A stretch of DNA of 64,000 nt, from positions 124,001 through 188,000 of the forward strand of contig NZ_LUAX01000003.1 in assembly GCF_001695575.1 (NCBI RefSeq), written 5' to 3'. Below are positions 8,299 to 16,296 of the stretch, in pieces; position 1 is the first letter of the stretch, and the number at the start of each line of letters is the position of its first letter. Below the pieces are notes generated by a model. It did no database searches. It was not told where the DNA came from and worked only from the letters and a program-made list of their open reading frames with translations. The position numbers and the translations under genes were made by a program. The DNA is from Vibrio europaeus. GTDB taxonomy: Bacteria > Pseudomonadota > Gammaproteobacteria > Enterobacterales > Vibrionaceae.

Positions 8299-9957
8299 CT
8301 AACTGATGCTATCGGTATCAACGTGCTTGACTGCTGCTCTAAGCGCTTCGTAGCGGAACTTAAAGGTATTGTCTTGAGGAACCAAATCAATCACGTGGAA
8401 TTTCTCTAGCTGCTGGCGAGTTTTCTCGTTCGGACACAGCAGATAGACCTGGCAGTTGGCATCGAGTGCATCTTTAATCGCATTCTCAAGTGCTAAACCA
8501 ACTGTCACGTCAATCATAGGCACATCGGTCAGGTCTAAGATCATCACTTCATAATCTGAAATACTGGTATGTTGGCGCGAAATCGCTTTTGAAACACTGA
8601 AGATCATTGGCCCAGAAAGATAGAAGAACAGCACTTTGCCATTCGCCATATCGAGCAATCCACGTTCGCTATCGGTGAGCGGTACGTCGTCTTCGTCCGC
8701 ATCACTGATGGCTTTAACCTGACGAGCTTGTTCGCGACTTAAGCGTTCAATGATGATGATATTTGAGATAAATACACCAAGGCCAACCGCCACAATCAAA
8801 TCAACGAATACCGTCAGCAACATTACGCCATACATGACCGCCATACCCGCAAAACTAACCTTGTGAGCACGTTGGATAAAGCTCCAGTCTAGGATATTAA
8901 AGCCTACGTACACCGCAATACCAGCTAGTACAGCCATTGGGATAGGTTCTGTGAGCCCACCAGCAACCAGTACTACCAAAGCGAGCATTAAGGCACGAAC
9001 CACGCCAGACAGAGGAGAACGAGCACCGACTTGAATATTGGTGACTGTTCCCATGGTCGCGCCTGCACCCGGTAAAGCACCAAATAGACCAGAGATGATA
9101 TTTGCTAACCCTTGCCCGCGCAGCTCTTTATCGGAGTCGTGCTCTTTACGTGTCAAAGAGTCACCAATTACCGCAGTCAACAAGGTATCAATACAGCCCA
9201 GTGTGCCAAGCACCAAGGCATCAATGACCATCTCAGTAAACATCGCAGAATCAATATGAGGGATCACCAGTGATGGCAGACCTGCTGGAATTTCTCCAAT
9301 TCGACGAATAGATTCTGTCTCGAAGATGATGACCGATAGTAATGTAACCGCGACTAAAGCGACCAGCTGAGCAGGTACATAGCGGCGATACTTTTTGGGG
9401 AAGAAAAATAGAATACCAAGCGTTAGTAAGCCTAAAAACAGCTCACTAAACTTCATGTTAGCGACAATATCTGGGATCGCTGACAGGGTACCCATGACTC
9501 CGCCAGCAGGCGCGGCTTGTCCCAGTAGTGGTGATATTTGCAGTATAATCAAAATAACGCCAATGCCTGACATAAAGCCAGATATCACGCTATATGGCAT
9601 CAAAGTTACGTATTTTCCTAACTTTAATGTCCCGAGCAAAACCTGAAATGCGCCGGCCATCATGACAACCGTAAAGGTCATTGCCATCCCTGTTTCAGGG
9701 TATTTAGCCATCATGCTAGTCAGCACCGCGGTCATGATAACTGTCATTGGACCGGTAGGCTCAGAGATTAGAGTGTTTGACCCACCAAACAGAGCAGCGA
9801 ACAGACCGACCATGATCGCGCCCCACAAACCCGCTTCAGCTCCTGCACCGGAAGCCACACCAAAGGCTAGCGCCAAAGGCAACGAGATAATAGCCGTGGT
9901 GACACCACCAAATAAATCTCCTTTGAGATTCATATCTTCAAAACGACTAACAAACAA
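8299..9957 (-). CDS. SulP-family anion transporter with C-terminal STAS domain
   Basis: 552 aa. The first roughly 410 residues hold 10-12 membrane segments, beginning with the GDLFGGVTTAIISLPLALAFG block typical of SLC26/SulP. The last roughly 120 residues form a STAS domain (LSGPMIFSVSKA, then VMILDLTDVPMIDVTVG). The start is TTG at 9957 (GGAG 11 nt upstream) or ATG at 9933. SulP proteins carry sulfate, bicarbonate or dicarboxylates. Here the gene is divergent from carbonic anhydrase can, so bicarbonate uptake is the likely role; that is inference from context. It is monocistronic with its own terminator. Confidence 0.88.
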   Translation of the reverse strand: MFVSRFEDMNLKGDLFGGVTTAIISLPLALAFGVASGAGAEAGLWGAIMVGLFAALFGGSNTLISEPTGPMTVIMTAVLTSMMAKYPETGMAMTFTVVMMAGAFQVLLGTLKLGKYVTLMPYSVISGFMSGIGVILIILQISPLLGQAAPAGGVMGTLSAIPDIVANMKFSELFLGLLTLGILFFFPKKYRRYVPAQLVALVAVTLLSVIIFETESIRRIGEIPAGLPSLVIPHIDSAMFTEMVIDALVLGTLGCIDTLLTAVIGDSLTRKEHDSDKELRGQGLANIISGLFGALPGAGATMGTVTNIQVGARSPLSGVVRALMLALVVLVAGGLTEPIPMAVLAGIAVYVGFNILDWSFIQRAHKVSFAGMAVMYGVMLLTVFVDLIVAVGLGVFISNIIIIERLSREQARQVKAISDADEDDVPLTDSERGLLDMANGKVLFFYLSGPMIFSVSKAISRQHTSISDYEVMILDLTDVPMIDVTVGLALENAIKDALDANCQVYLLCPNEKTRQQLEKFHVIDLVPQDNTFKFRYEALRAAVKHVDTDSIS

Positions 9958-10370
9958 AACGTTACTCCATGTCTAACACGTCATAGCCCAAAACGCTTCT
10001 GCTGCTCGACAGAGAGCTACAGACATTTGATTTGGACCTAGTCACAACGCACTGGTTTTAGGTTATTCTGGTTATTGAGAGTAGTTAAAAAATAACCTTA
10101 GTTTTTGTAGCTAAACATCACGCGAAATGTAATAAATTTGCTGCGAAATGTAGCTAACGTCATCACCTTAACAAATGTTACTTGAAAGAGATAAGTGTTA
10201 ATTACATCTCATCACTCATACGTTATAACCATTTGTTAGGATAGCGACTAAGTTTATGATTTTTGGCGCTCGAACACGTCAGATGAGTACCGTATTACCC
10301 AATTTTGACGGGAAGGGAATTGTAACATTGTGTATAGTGATGCAAGTTTTTATTAAGGGTTGTGAGTAAG
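9958..10370. promoter_or_regulatory. Divergent control region between SulP transporter and can
   Basis: This non-coding stretch of about 410 bp must hold promoters for both genes. Visible structure: an inverted repeat AGGTTATT (10060-10067) / AATAACCT (10091-10098), and a direct repeat GCGAAATGTA at 10122-10131 and 10143-10152, spaced exactly 21 bp (two helical turns), as for a protein binding on one face of the DNA. No RNA gene or small coding frame was seen. I cannot name the regulator. Confidence 0.45.
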
Positions 10371-11039
10371 ATGCCGGAAATTAAACAGTTATTTGAGAAC
10401 AATTCGAAGTGGTCCGAGTCGATCAAAGCGGAGCGTCCCGAATACTTTGCCAAATTGGAGCAAGGGCAAAGCCCTGGTTTCCTATGGATTGGCTGTTCAG
10501 ATAGCCGAGTCCCAGCAGAACGATTGACCGGACTCTACTCTGGTGAACTGTTTGTTCACCGGAACGTCGCGAACCAAGTAATTCATACTGACCTTAACTG
10601 CTTATCCGTGGTGCAGTACGCCGTAGACGTACTGAAAGTAAAACATGTCATCGTCTGTGGTCACTATGGCTGTGGTGGCGTCAAAGCGGCAATTGATAAC
10701 CCTCAGCTAGGCTTAATCAACAACTGGTTACTGCATATCCGCGATCTCTATTTTAAGCATCGTGATTACCTAGAAACCATGCCAGATCAAGATCGCGCGG
10801 ATAAACTCGGCGAGATCAATGTCGTTGAGCAAGTTTATAATCTTGCCAACTCAACCATTATGCAAAACGCTTGGGAACGTGGACAAGATATTGAGATTCA
10901 TGGCGTGGTCTATGGCATCGGTGATGGCAAGTTAGAGTACTTAGGTGCTCGTTCTAATTCTCGTGAAAGCGTAGAAAGCTCTTACCAAAAAGCAATGGAA
11001 AGCGTCCTAAACCCACAACACAAGCTTCTGTGTCGTTAA
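10371..11039 (+). CDS. can: Beta-class carbonic anhydrase
   Basis: 222 aa from ATG 10371. This start places the zinc ligands at Cys42, Asp44, His98 and Cys101, exactly the E. coli Can numbering, in GCSDSR and CGHYGCGG; a GTG at 10362 would add three residues. It interconverts CO2 and bicarbonate in the cytosol and is needed for growth in air. Asp44 as fourth ligand is typical of type II enzymes gated by pH and bicarbonate. The gene is divergent from the SulP transporter and convergent with hpt, with which it shares a terminator. Confidence 0.96.
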   Translation: MPEIKQLFENNSKWSESIKAERPEYFAKLEQGQSPGFLWIGCSDSRVPAERLTGLYSGELFVHRNVANQVIHTDLNCLSVVQYAVDVLKVKHVIVCGHYGCGGVKAAIDNPQLGLINNWLLHIRDLYFKHRDYLETMPDQDRADKLGEINVVEQVYNLANSTIMQNAWERGQDIEIHGVVYGIGDGKLEYLGARSNSRESVESSYQKAMESVLNPQHKLLCR

Positions 11040-11064
11040 GCGGTAACCTATTTCTAATTAATAC

Positions 11065-11093
11065 AAAACGCCCGCTAAGTTAGCGGGCGTTTT
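11065..11093. terminator. Bidirectional terminator between can and hpt
   Basis: AAAACGCCCGCTAA and TTAGCGGGCGTTTT form a symmetric hairpin with T-runs on both strands, so it can end can (+) and hpt (-). Confidence 0.88.
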
Positions 11094-11118
11094 ACTGTAT
11101 CGAGCTTTAAGAGTCGCG

Positions 11119-11649
11119 TTACTCTTGAGGAACTACTTTACCAATGTAAGGTAAGTGGCGGTATTTTTGTGCGTAATCGATACCAACACCAACTACAAAC
11201 TCATCTGGGATTTCAAAACCAATCCACTTCACGTCTACTGCAACTTCACGGCGAGAAGGTTTGTCTAGCAGCGTACAGATTTCAACAGACTTAGGCTCAC
11301 GAAGGCTCAAGATCTCTTTCACTTTGTTCAAAGTGTTGCCTGTATCGATAATGTCTTCGACTAGCAGGACATCTTTACCTTTAATGTCATCATCAAGATC
11401 TTTCAAGATGCGCACATCTCGCGAGCTTTCCATTGTATTGCCGTAGCTAGAAGCTGTCATGAAATCCACTTGGTGCGTCAGATCGATGGCACGCGCTAAA
11501 TCAGCCATAAAGACAAATGATCCACGCAGAAGCCCCACTAGAACCACATCTTCGCTGCCCTTGTAGTGTTCGCTAATTTGCTTACCTAGCTCTTTAACTC
11601 GTTCACTGACTTCCTGCTCAGAAATCATTACTTCTACTGTATGTTTCAT
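11119..11649 (-). CDS. hpt: Hypoxanthine phosphoribosyltransferase
   Basis: 176 aa from ATG 11649 ([10 protein letters not shown]), which aligns with the E. coli start; a frame opening at 11697 adds 16 unlikely residues. The PRPP-binding motif is [14 protein letters not shown] (about 94-107), and the flexible loop contains SSYGN. It salvages hypoxanthine (and guanine weakly) to IMP and GMP. It is divergent from the quorum regulator luxR across about 300 bp; the hpt-hapR/luxR adjacency is conserved in vibrios. Confidence 0.95.
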   Translation of the reverse strand: MKHTVEVMISEQEVSERVKELGKQISEHYKGSEDVVLVGLLRGSFVFMADLARAIDLTHQVDFMTASSYGNTMESSRDVRILKDLDDDIKGKDVLLVEDIIDTGNTLNKVKEILSLREPKSVEICTLLDKPSRREVAVDVKWIGFEIPDEFVVGVGIDYAQKYRHLPYIGKVVPQE

Positions 11650-11782
11650 ACCAATCTCGTTTTTCACGTTAGCTGTATAGAGCGTAATTATAGTCACTCA
11701 AGATTTAGGCGCGTAGTTTACCACCAGCATGCGACAAGGAAAAACGTTTGCCTAAATAATTCATGAAACACAGGATTATTTC

Positions 11783-11804
11783 TTATTGATCTTTAGCACG
11801 ATAT
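11783..11804. promoter_or_regulatory. Possible LuxR-family autoregulatory site
   Basis: TTATTGAT at 11783-11790 matches the left half of the known LuxR/SmcR operator (consensus close to TTATTGATAAATTTATCAATAA), but the right half is poor. It sits about 50 bp upstream of the luxR -35 element. LuxR-type regulators repress their own genes, so a site here is expected; this one is only a half-match. Confidence 0.35.
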
Positions 11805-11837
11805 TAACAAAAGTGATTATAAAATAGACTGAAACCG

Positions 11838-11866
11838 TTGACCTTAATCATATGCACCATTACACT
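11838..11866 (+). promoter_or_regulatory. Predicted promoter of luxR
   Basis: TTGACC at 11838-11843 and TACACT at 11861-11866 are separated by 17 bp. Transcription would start near 11873, giving a leader of about 80 nt that contains the predicted Qrr target. Confidence 0.5.
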
Positions 11867-11924
11867 CATAGGGCGTCAGCAAATTATAAATTAATAAATA
11901 GGGCAAAAAGCCCAAACAAATATA

Positions 11925-11945
11925 AACAACTCATTTGGCAAGGAA
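11925..11945 (+). promoter_or_regulatory. Predicted Qrr sRNA target in the luxR 5' leader
   Basis: AACAACTCATTTGGC at 11925-11939 ends just before the AAGGA ribosome site. It pairs with the conserved core of Vibrio Qrr small RNAs (GCCAACTGACGTTGTT) apart from one bulge and one mismatch. In known vibrios Qrr RNAs with Hfq pair at this place to block translation of luxR/hapR/opaR mRNA at low cell density. The match uses the Qrr core from memory; no qrr gene lies in the window. Confidence 0.65.
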
Positions 11946-11952
11946 ATTAATT

Positions 11953-12573
11953 ATGGACTCAATTGCTAAAAGACCGCGTACGCGTCTTTCACCGCAAAAA
12001 CGAAAACAGCAACTAATGGAAATCGCACTGGAAGTGTTTGCTCGTCGTGGCATTGGCCGCGGTGGTCACGCTGACATCGCAGAAATTGCGCAGGTTTCTG
12101 TGGCTACTGTCTTCAACTACTTTCCTACACGCGAAGATCTGGTCGATGACGTACTCAACTACGTTGTTCGTCAATTCTCAAACTTCCTATCAGACAATAT
12201 CGACTTAGATATTCATGCGAAAGAAAATCTAAATAACCTGACTTCAGCAATGGTTGAACTGGTACTTAACGACTGCCACTGGCTTAAAGTGTGGTTCGAG
12301 TGGAGTGCATCAACTCGTGATGAAGTATGGCCACTGTTTGTTTCAACAAACCGTACTAACCAACTCTTGGTTCAGAATATGTTTGTTAAGGCCATTGAAC
12401 GTGGCGAAGTGTGTGAAGAGCATGAGCCTGCTGAACTAGCGACTCTATTCCACGGCATCTTCTACTCACTGTTTGTGCAAGCAAACCGTACTCAAGATGA
12501 AGACGGCATGAAGAAGCTAACAGAAAGCTACTTAGACATGCTTTGCATCTACAAACACGCGAAAAACGCGTAA
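11953..12573 (+). CDS. luxR: Quorum-sensing master regulator, LuxR/OpaR/SmcR/HapR type (TetR family)
   Basis: 206 aa from ATG 11953 (MDSIAKRPRTRLSP), preceded by AAGGAAATTAATT. The N-terminal TetR helix-turn-helix spans about residues 20-65 (HADIAEIAQVSVATVFNYFPTREDLVDDVL). The sequence is close to V. harveyi LuxR and V. vulnificus SmcR over its whole length, including the DCHWLKVWFEWSASTRDEVWPLF block. It is the high-cell-density regulator of hundreds of genes (proteases, biofilm, secretion). It is not the acyl-homoserine-lactone LuxR. Context (hpt divergent, lpd convergent) matches other vibrios. Its leader carries a predicted Qrr target. Confidence 0.96.
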   Translation: MDSIAKRPRTRLSPQKRKQQLMEIALEVFARRGIGRGGHADIAEIAQVSVATVFNYFPTREDLVDDVLNYVVRQFSNFLSDNIDLDIHAKENLNNLTSAMVELVLNDCHWLKVWFEWSASTRDEVWPLFVSTNRTNQLLVQNMFVKAIERGEVCEEHEPAELATLFHGIFYSLFVQANRTQDEDGMKKLTESYLDMLCIYKHAKNA

Positions 12574-12599
12574 CCTAAAAGTCTGACGCACACTAAGAC

Positions 12600-12627
12600 A
12601 AAGCCTGCTCAACGAGCAGGCTTTGTT
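12600..12627 (+). terminator. Intrinsic terminator of luxR
   Basis: AAAGCCTGCTC / GAGCAGGCTTT with a 3-nt loop, 26 nt after the luxR stop. Confidence 0.85.
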
Positions 12628-12640
12628 ATATGCAGAGCAT

Positions 12641-12672
12641 AAAAAAACCGCTGAGAGAGCTCAGCGGTTTTT
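12641..12672. terminator. Terminator of lpd (usable in both directions)
   Basis: CCGCTGAG / CTCAGCGG with A-run on the left and T-run on the right. On the minus strand it ends the lpd transcript; on the plus strand it backs up the luxR terminator. Confidence 0.88.
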
Positions 12673-12693
12673 AAATTCAGCTAGAAGAGTCGA

Positions 12694-14121
12694 TTACTTC
12701 TTCTTTTTCGCTTTAGGGTTTGGAAGGTCAGTGATTGTACCTTCAAACACTTCCGCCGCTAGACCTACCGACTCGTGTAGAGTTGGGTGAGCGTGGATTG
12801 TTAGTGCGATATCTTCAGCATCACAGCCCATCTCGATCGCTAGACCAATTTCACCAAGTAGTTCACCACCGTTAGTACCAACGATAGCACCACCAATTAC
12901 GCGATGAGTGTCTTTGTCGAAGATTAGCTTAGTCATACCGTCTGCACAGTCAGATGCGATTGCACGACCTGAAGCTGCCCATGGGAATGTAGCCGTTTCA
13001 TAGTTGATGCCTTCCGCTTTCGCTTCTTTCTCAGTCTTACCAACCCATGCCACTTCTGGCTCAGTGTAAGCAATTGAAGGAATAACTTTAGGATCGAAGT
13101 AGTGCTTCTTACCAGCAATAACTTCAGCAGCAACGTGACCTTCATGCACACCTTTGTGAGCAAGCATTGGTTGACCAACGATGTCACCGATAGCAAAGAT
13201 ATGAGGAACGTTAGTACGCATTTGCTTATCAACGTTGATGAAACCGCGCTCATCAATTTCTAGACCTGCTTTTTCACCATCGATCAGCAGACCGTTTGGA
13301 ACACGACCGATAGCCACTAGAACTGCATCGTAGCGCTCTGCTTCTGCTGGCGCTTTTTTGCCTTCCATCGAAACGTAGATACCGTCTTCTTTCGCTTCAA
13401 CCGCTGTCACTTTCGTTTCTAGCATTAGGTTGAATTTATTCTTCACACGCTTAGTGTAAACTTTAACGATATCTTTGTCGGCAGCTGGGATAACCTGGTC
13501 AAACATCTCAACCACATCGACTTTAGAGCCAAGAGATTGGTATACCGTACCCATTTCAAGACCGATGATTCCACCACCCATGATAAGCAGTTTTCCTGGA
13601 ACTTCTTTCAGCTCTAGAGCGTCAGTTGAGTCCCAAATACGTGGATCTTCATGAGGAATAAATGGCAGTTTAATTGGGCGAGAACCCGCTGCAATAATCG
13701 CGTTGTCGAAATTAACCGTTGTTGACTCGCCTTCACCTTCAACTAGGATAGAGTTAGGGCCAGTAAATTTACCGTAGCCGTTAACCACGTTAACTTTACG
13801 CATCTTAGCCATACCGCCAAGACCGCCAGTCAGTTGGTTTACAACTTTCTCTTTCCAGATACGAATCTTGTTGATATCTGTTTGTGGTTCGCCGAATACA
13901 ACGCCGTGATCAGCCATTGCTTTCGCTTCTTCGATTACTTTAGATACGTGAAGCAGCGCTTTTGATGGGATACAACCCACGTTCAGACATACACCACCTA
14001 GGGTGCTGTAGCGCTCGATAAGTACAGTTTCAAGACCTAAGTCTGCACAACGGAATGCAGCTGAGTAACCAGCAGGACCAGAACCAAGTACAACAACTTG
14101 GGCTTTAATTTCTTTGCTCAT
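12694..14121 (-). CDS. lpd: Dihydrolipoyl dehydrogenase (E3)
   Basis: 475 aa. It has the FAD-binding GSGPAGYSAA, the redox-active disulfide Cys45/Cys50 in GGVCLNVGCIPSK, the NAD-binding GGGIIGLEMG and the catalytic His-Glu in HAHPTLHE near the C-terminus. It reoxidises lipoamide in pyruvate dehydrogenase, 2-oxoglutarate dehydrogenase and the glycine cleavage system. It lies downstream of aceF but is separated by 255 bp holding a hairpin, so it probably also has its own promoter, which fits its shared use. Confidence 0.97.
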   Translation of the reverse strand: MSKEIKAQVVVLGSGPAGYSAAFRCADLGLETVLIERYSTLGGVCLNVGCIPSKALLHVSKVIEEAKAMADHGVVFGEPQTDINKIRIWKEKVVNQLTGGLGGMAKMRKVNVVNGYGKFTGPNSILVEGEGESTTVNFDNAIIAAGSRPIKLPFIPHEDPRIWDSTDALELKEVPGKLLIMGGGIIGLEMGTVYQSLGSKVDVVEMFDQVIPAADKDIVKVYTKRVKNKFNLMLETKVTAVEAKEDGIYVSMEGKKAPAEAERYDAVLVAIGRVPNGLLIDGEKAGLEIDERGFINVDKQMRTNVPHIFAIGDIVGQPMLAHKGVHEGHVAAEVIAGKKHYFDPKVIPSIAYTEPEVAWVGKTEKEAKAEGINYETATFPWAASGRAIASDCADGMTKLIFDKDTHRVIGGAIVGTNGGELLGEIGLAIEMGCDAEDIALTIHAHPTLHESVGLAAEVFEGTITDLPNPKAKKKK

Positions 14122-14334
14122 TGTGACCTCTTGTAGTCATTATCCCTAACAGGCTGAGTGGGTATTGATTTATTTGTTCAAGTCGATTTCGTTTTAAACA
14201 GTTATTTTTCAGACCGCCAACAGTTTACAGAGATGTTAATGGAGTGAAAAGTAAATCAATTTAGCCTGTGAGCTAGACAACAATTCAGTAAGGAAAACGT
14301 TCTCCTTGACCAAATTGTCAGATATTTAAGTAAC

Positions 14335-14357
14335 AGAGGCGGCTCACTGCCGCCTCT
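14335..14357 (-). terminator. GC-rich hairpin between aceF and lpd (possible attenuating terminator)
   Basis: AGAGGCGGC / GCCGCCTCT, a perfect 9-bp stem with a 5-nt loop, lies 20 nt beyond the aceF stop on the minus strand. The following tract is only weakly T-rich, so partial termination or 3'-end stabilisation of pdhR-aceEF mRNA is more likely than a full stop. Confidence 0.55.
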
Positions 14358-14376
14358 AGAATCGTCTAATCTTTAA

Positions 14377-16266
14377 TTAAAGAACTAGACGACGAATGTC
14401 TGATAGCGCACCATTTAGGAAAGTAATGAAGCGCGCACCTTCAGCACCATCGATCACACGGTGGTCGTATGATAGAGATAGTGGAAGCTGTAGGCGTGGT
14501 TCGAACTCTTTTCCGTTCCACACTGGCTTCATTTCAGACTTAGACACACCTAGGATACCAACTTCTGGAGCATTTACGATTGGTGTAAATGCAGTACCGC
14601 CGATACCGCCAAGGCTAGAGATTGTGAAACAACCGCCTTGCATGTCACCAGCAGTTAGCTTACCAGCACGTGCTTTCTTAGAAATAGCCATTAGCTCTTC
14701 AGATAGCTCGTAGATGCCTTTCTTGTTCACATCTTTAAATACAGGAACAACTAAGCCGTTAGGCGTATCTACTGCGATACCGATGTTCACGTATTTCTTC
14801 AGAATAATGCTTTCGCCATCTTCAGATAGAGAAGAGTTGAACGCTGGGAATGCTTCTAGCGCTTTCGCTGCAGCTTTCATGATGAACACAAGTGGTGTGA
14901 TCTTCATACCCGTGTCTTTCTTCGCTTCGATAGCGTTCTGCTCTTTACGGAATGCTTCTAGCTCAGTGATGTCAGCATTATCCCACTGTGTAACATGAGG
15001 AATCATTACCCAGTTACGGTGCAGGTTAGCGCCTGAGATCTTCTTGATCTTAGAAAGCTTCTGAACTTCAGTTTCGCCGAACTTGCTGAAGTCCACTTTT
15101 GGCCAAGGTAGTAGACCAAGAGCCGCGCCATCGCCTTTACCAGATGCCGCTGCACCTGCGCCAGACTCAAGACGCTTAAGCGCATCTTTAACGTAAGACT
15201 GTACGTCTTCTTTTAGGATACGGCTCTTACGACCAGTACCTTTAACCTTAGAAAGGTTAACGCCAAACTCACGAGCTAGACGACGAACAACTGGAGACGC
15301 GTGTGCGTACTCATTGTTCTCTTGGAAATCGCCTGTTGCTGCTGGAGCCGCTGGAGCTTCTGCTTTAGCAACTGGTGCTGCTGCAGGTGCCGCCGCTTGA
15401 GCTGGGGCTGCTGCTGGAGCAGGTGCTGCACCCGCCACTTCGAAGACCATGATTAGCGAGCTAGTCGACACTTTGTCGCCCGCTGCAATCTTGATTTCTT
15501 TAACTGTACCAGCAAATGGAGCAGGAACTTCCATTGACGCTTTGTCACCTTCAACAGTGATTAGAGATTGCTCTTCTTCCACTGTATCGCCAACTGCAAC
15601 CATGATCTCAGTTACTTCAACTTCGTCACCGCCGATATCAGGAACGTTAACTTCTTTCGCTGCTGATGCTGCTGGAGCCGCTGCCACTGGAGCTTCTACT
15701 GCTGCTGGTGCCGCTGGAGCGCCAGAGCCTGCTACTTCGAATACCATGATTAAAGAGCCAGTCGTTACTTTGTCGCCTGCAGCTACTTTGATCTCTTTTA
15801 GAGTACCAGCGAATGGTGCAGGTACTTCCATAGAAGCTTTGTCGCCTTCAACCGTTAGAAGAGATTGCTCTTCTTCGATGCTGTCGCCAACTGCAACCAT
15901 GATTTCAGTCACTTCAACTTCATCGCCACCGATATCTGGTACGTGAACTTCTTTAATCTCTGCCGCTGCTGCTGGAGCTGGAGCCGCTGCTGGAGCTGCT
16001 TCTGCCGCAGGAGCAGGTGCAGCATCAGCTGCACCCTCGGCTTCGAAAATCATGATTAGAGAACCAGTAGAAACAGAGTCACCTTCCGCAACTTTGATTT
16101 CTTTAACGATACCCGCTTGAGAAGCAGGAACTTCCATAGAAGCTTTATCGCCTTCAACTGTGATCAGAGACTGCTCTTCTTCAACCTTGTCGCCAACGCT
16201 TACAAGAATTTCAGTAACTTCAACCTCATCCGCACCGATGTCTGGTACATTAATTTCGATTGCCAT
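14377..16266 (-). CDS. aceF: Pyruvate dehydrogenase E2, dihydrolipoyllysine acetyltransferase with three lipoyl domains
   Basis: 629 aa, same three-lipoyl architecture as E. coli AceF. The lipoylated lysines are in EGDKASMEV at Lys41, Lys143 and Lys242, joined by Ala/Pro-rich linkers. The E1/E3-binding domain follows (about 325-362, [15 protein letters not shown]), then the catalytic domain with the active-site SYDHRVIDG near the C-terminus. It forms the core of the complex and transfers acetyl groups to CoA. The three lipoyl segments are very similar at DNA level and could recombine. It starts 30 nt after aceE. Confidence 0.97.
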   Translation of the reverse strand: MAIEINVPDIGADEVEVTEILVSVGDKVEEEQSLITVEGDKASMEVPASQAGIVKEIKVAEGDSVSTGSLIMIFEAEGAADAAPAPAAEAAPAAAPAPAAAAEIKEVHVPDIGGDEVEVTEIMVAVGDSIEEEQSLLTVEGDKASMEVPAPFAGTLKEIKVAAGDKVTTGSLIMVFEVAGSGAPAAPAAVEAPVAAAPAASAAKEVNVPDIGGDEVEVTEIMVAVGDTVEEEQSLITVEGDKASMEVPAPFAGTVKEIKIAAGDKVSTSSLIMVFEVAGAAPAPAAAPAQAAAPAAAPVAKAEAPAAPAATGDFQENNEYAHASPVVRRLAREFGVNLSKVKGTGRKSRILKEDVQSYVKDALKRLESGAGAAASGKGDGAALGLLPWPKVDFSKFGETEVQKLSKIKKISGANLHRNWVMIPHVTQWDNADITELEAFRKEQNAIEAKKDTGMKITPLVFIMKAAAKALEAFPAFNSSLSEDGESIILKKYVNIGIAVDTPNGLVVPVFKDVNKKGIYELSEELMAISKKARAGKLTAGDMQGGCFTISSLGGIGGTAFTPIVNAPEVGILGVSKSEMKPVWNGKEFEPRLQLPLSLSYDHRVIDGAEGARFITFLNGALSDIRRLVL

Positions 16267-16296
16267 TGCTTATTTACCTTCTAGTTAAGCGCTGTA

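Noticed and set aside
15449..15946. Long open frame on the plus strand inside aceF
   Set aside because: It is antisense to the lipoyl-domain region; Ser/Thr/Ala-rich composition reflects the reversed codons of a repetitive gene, and it has no recognisable domain.
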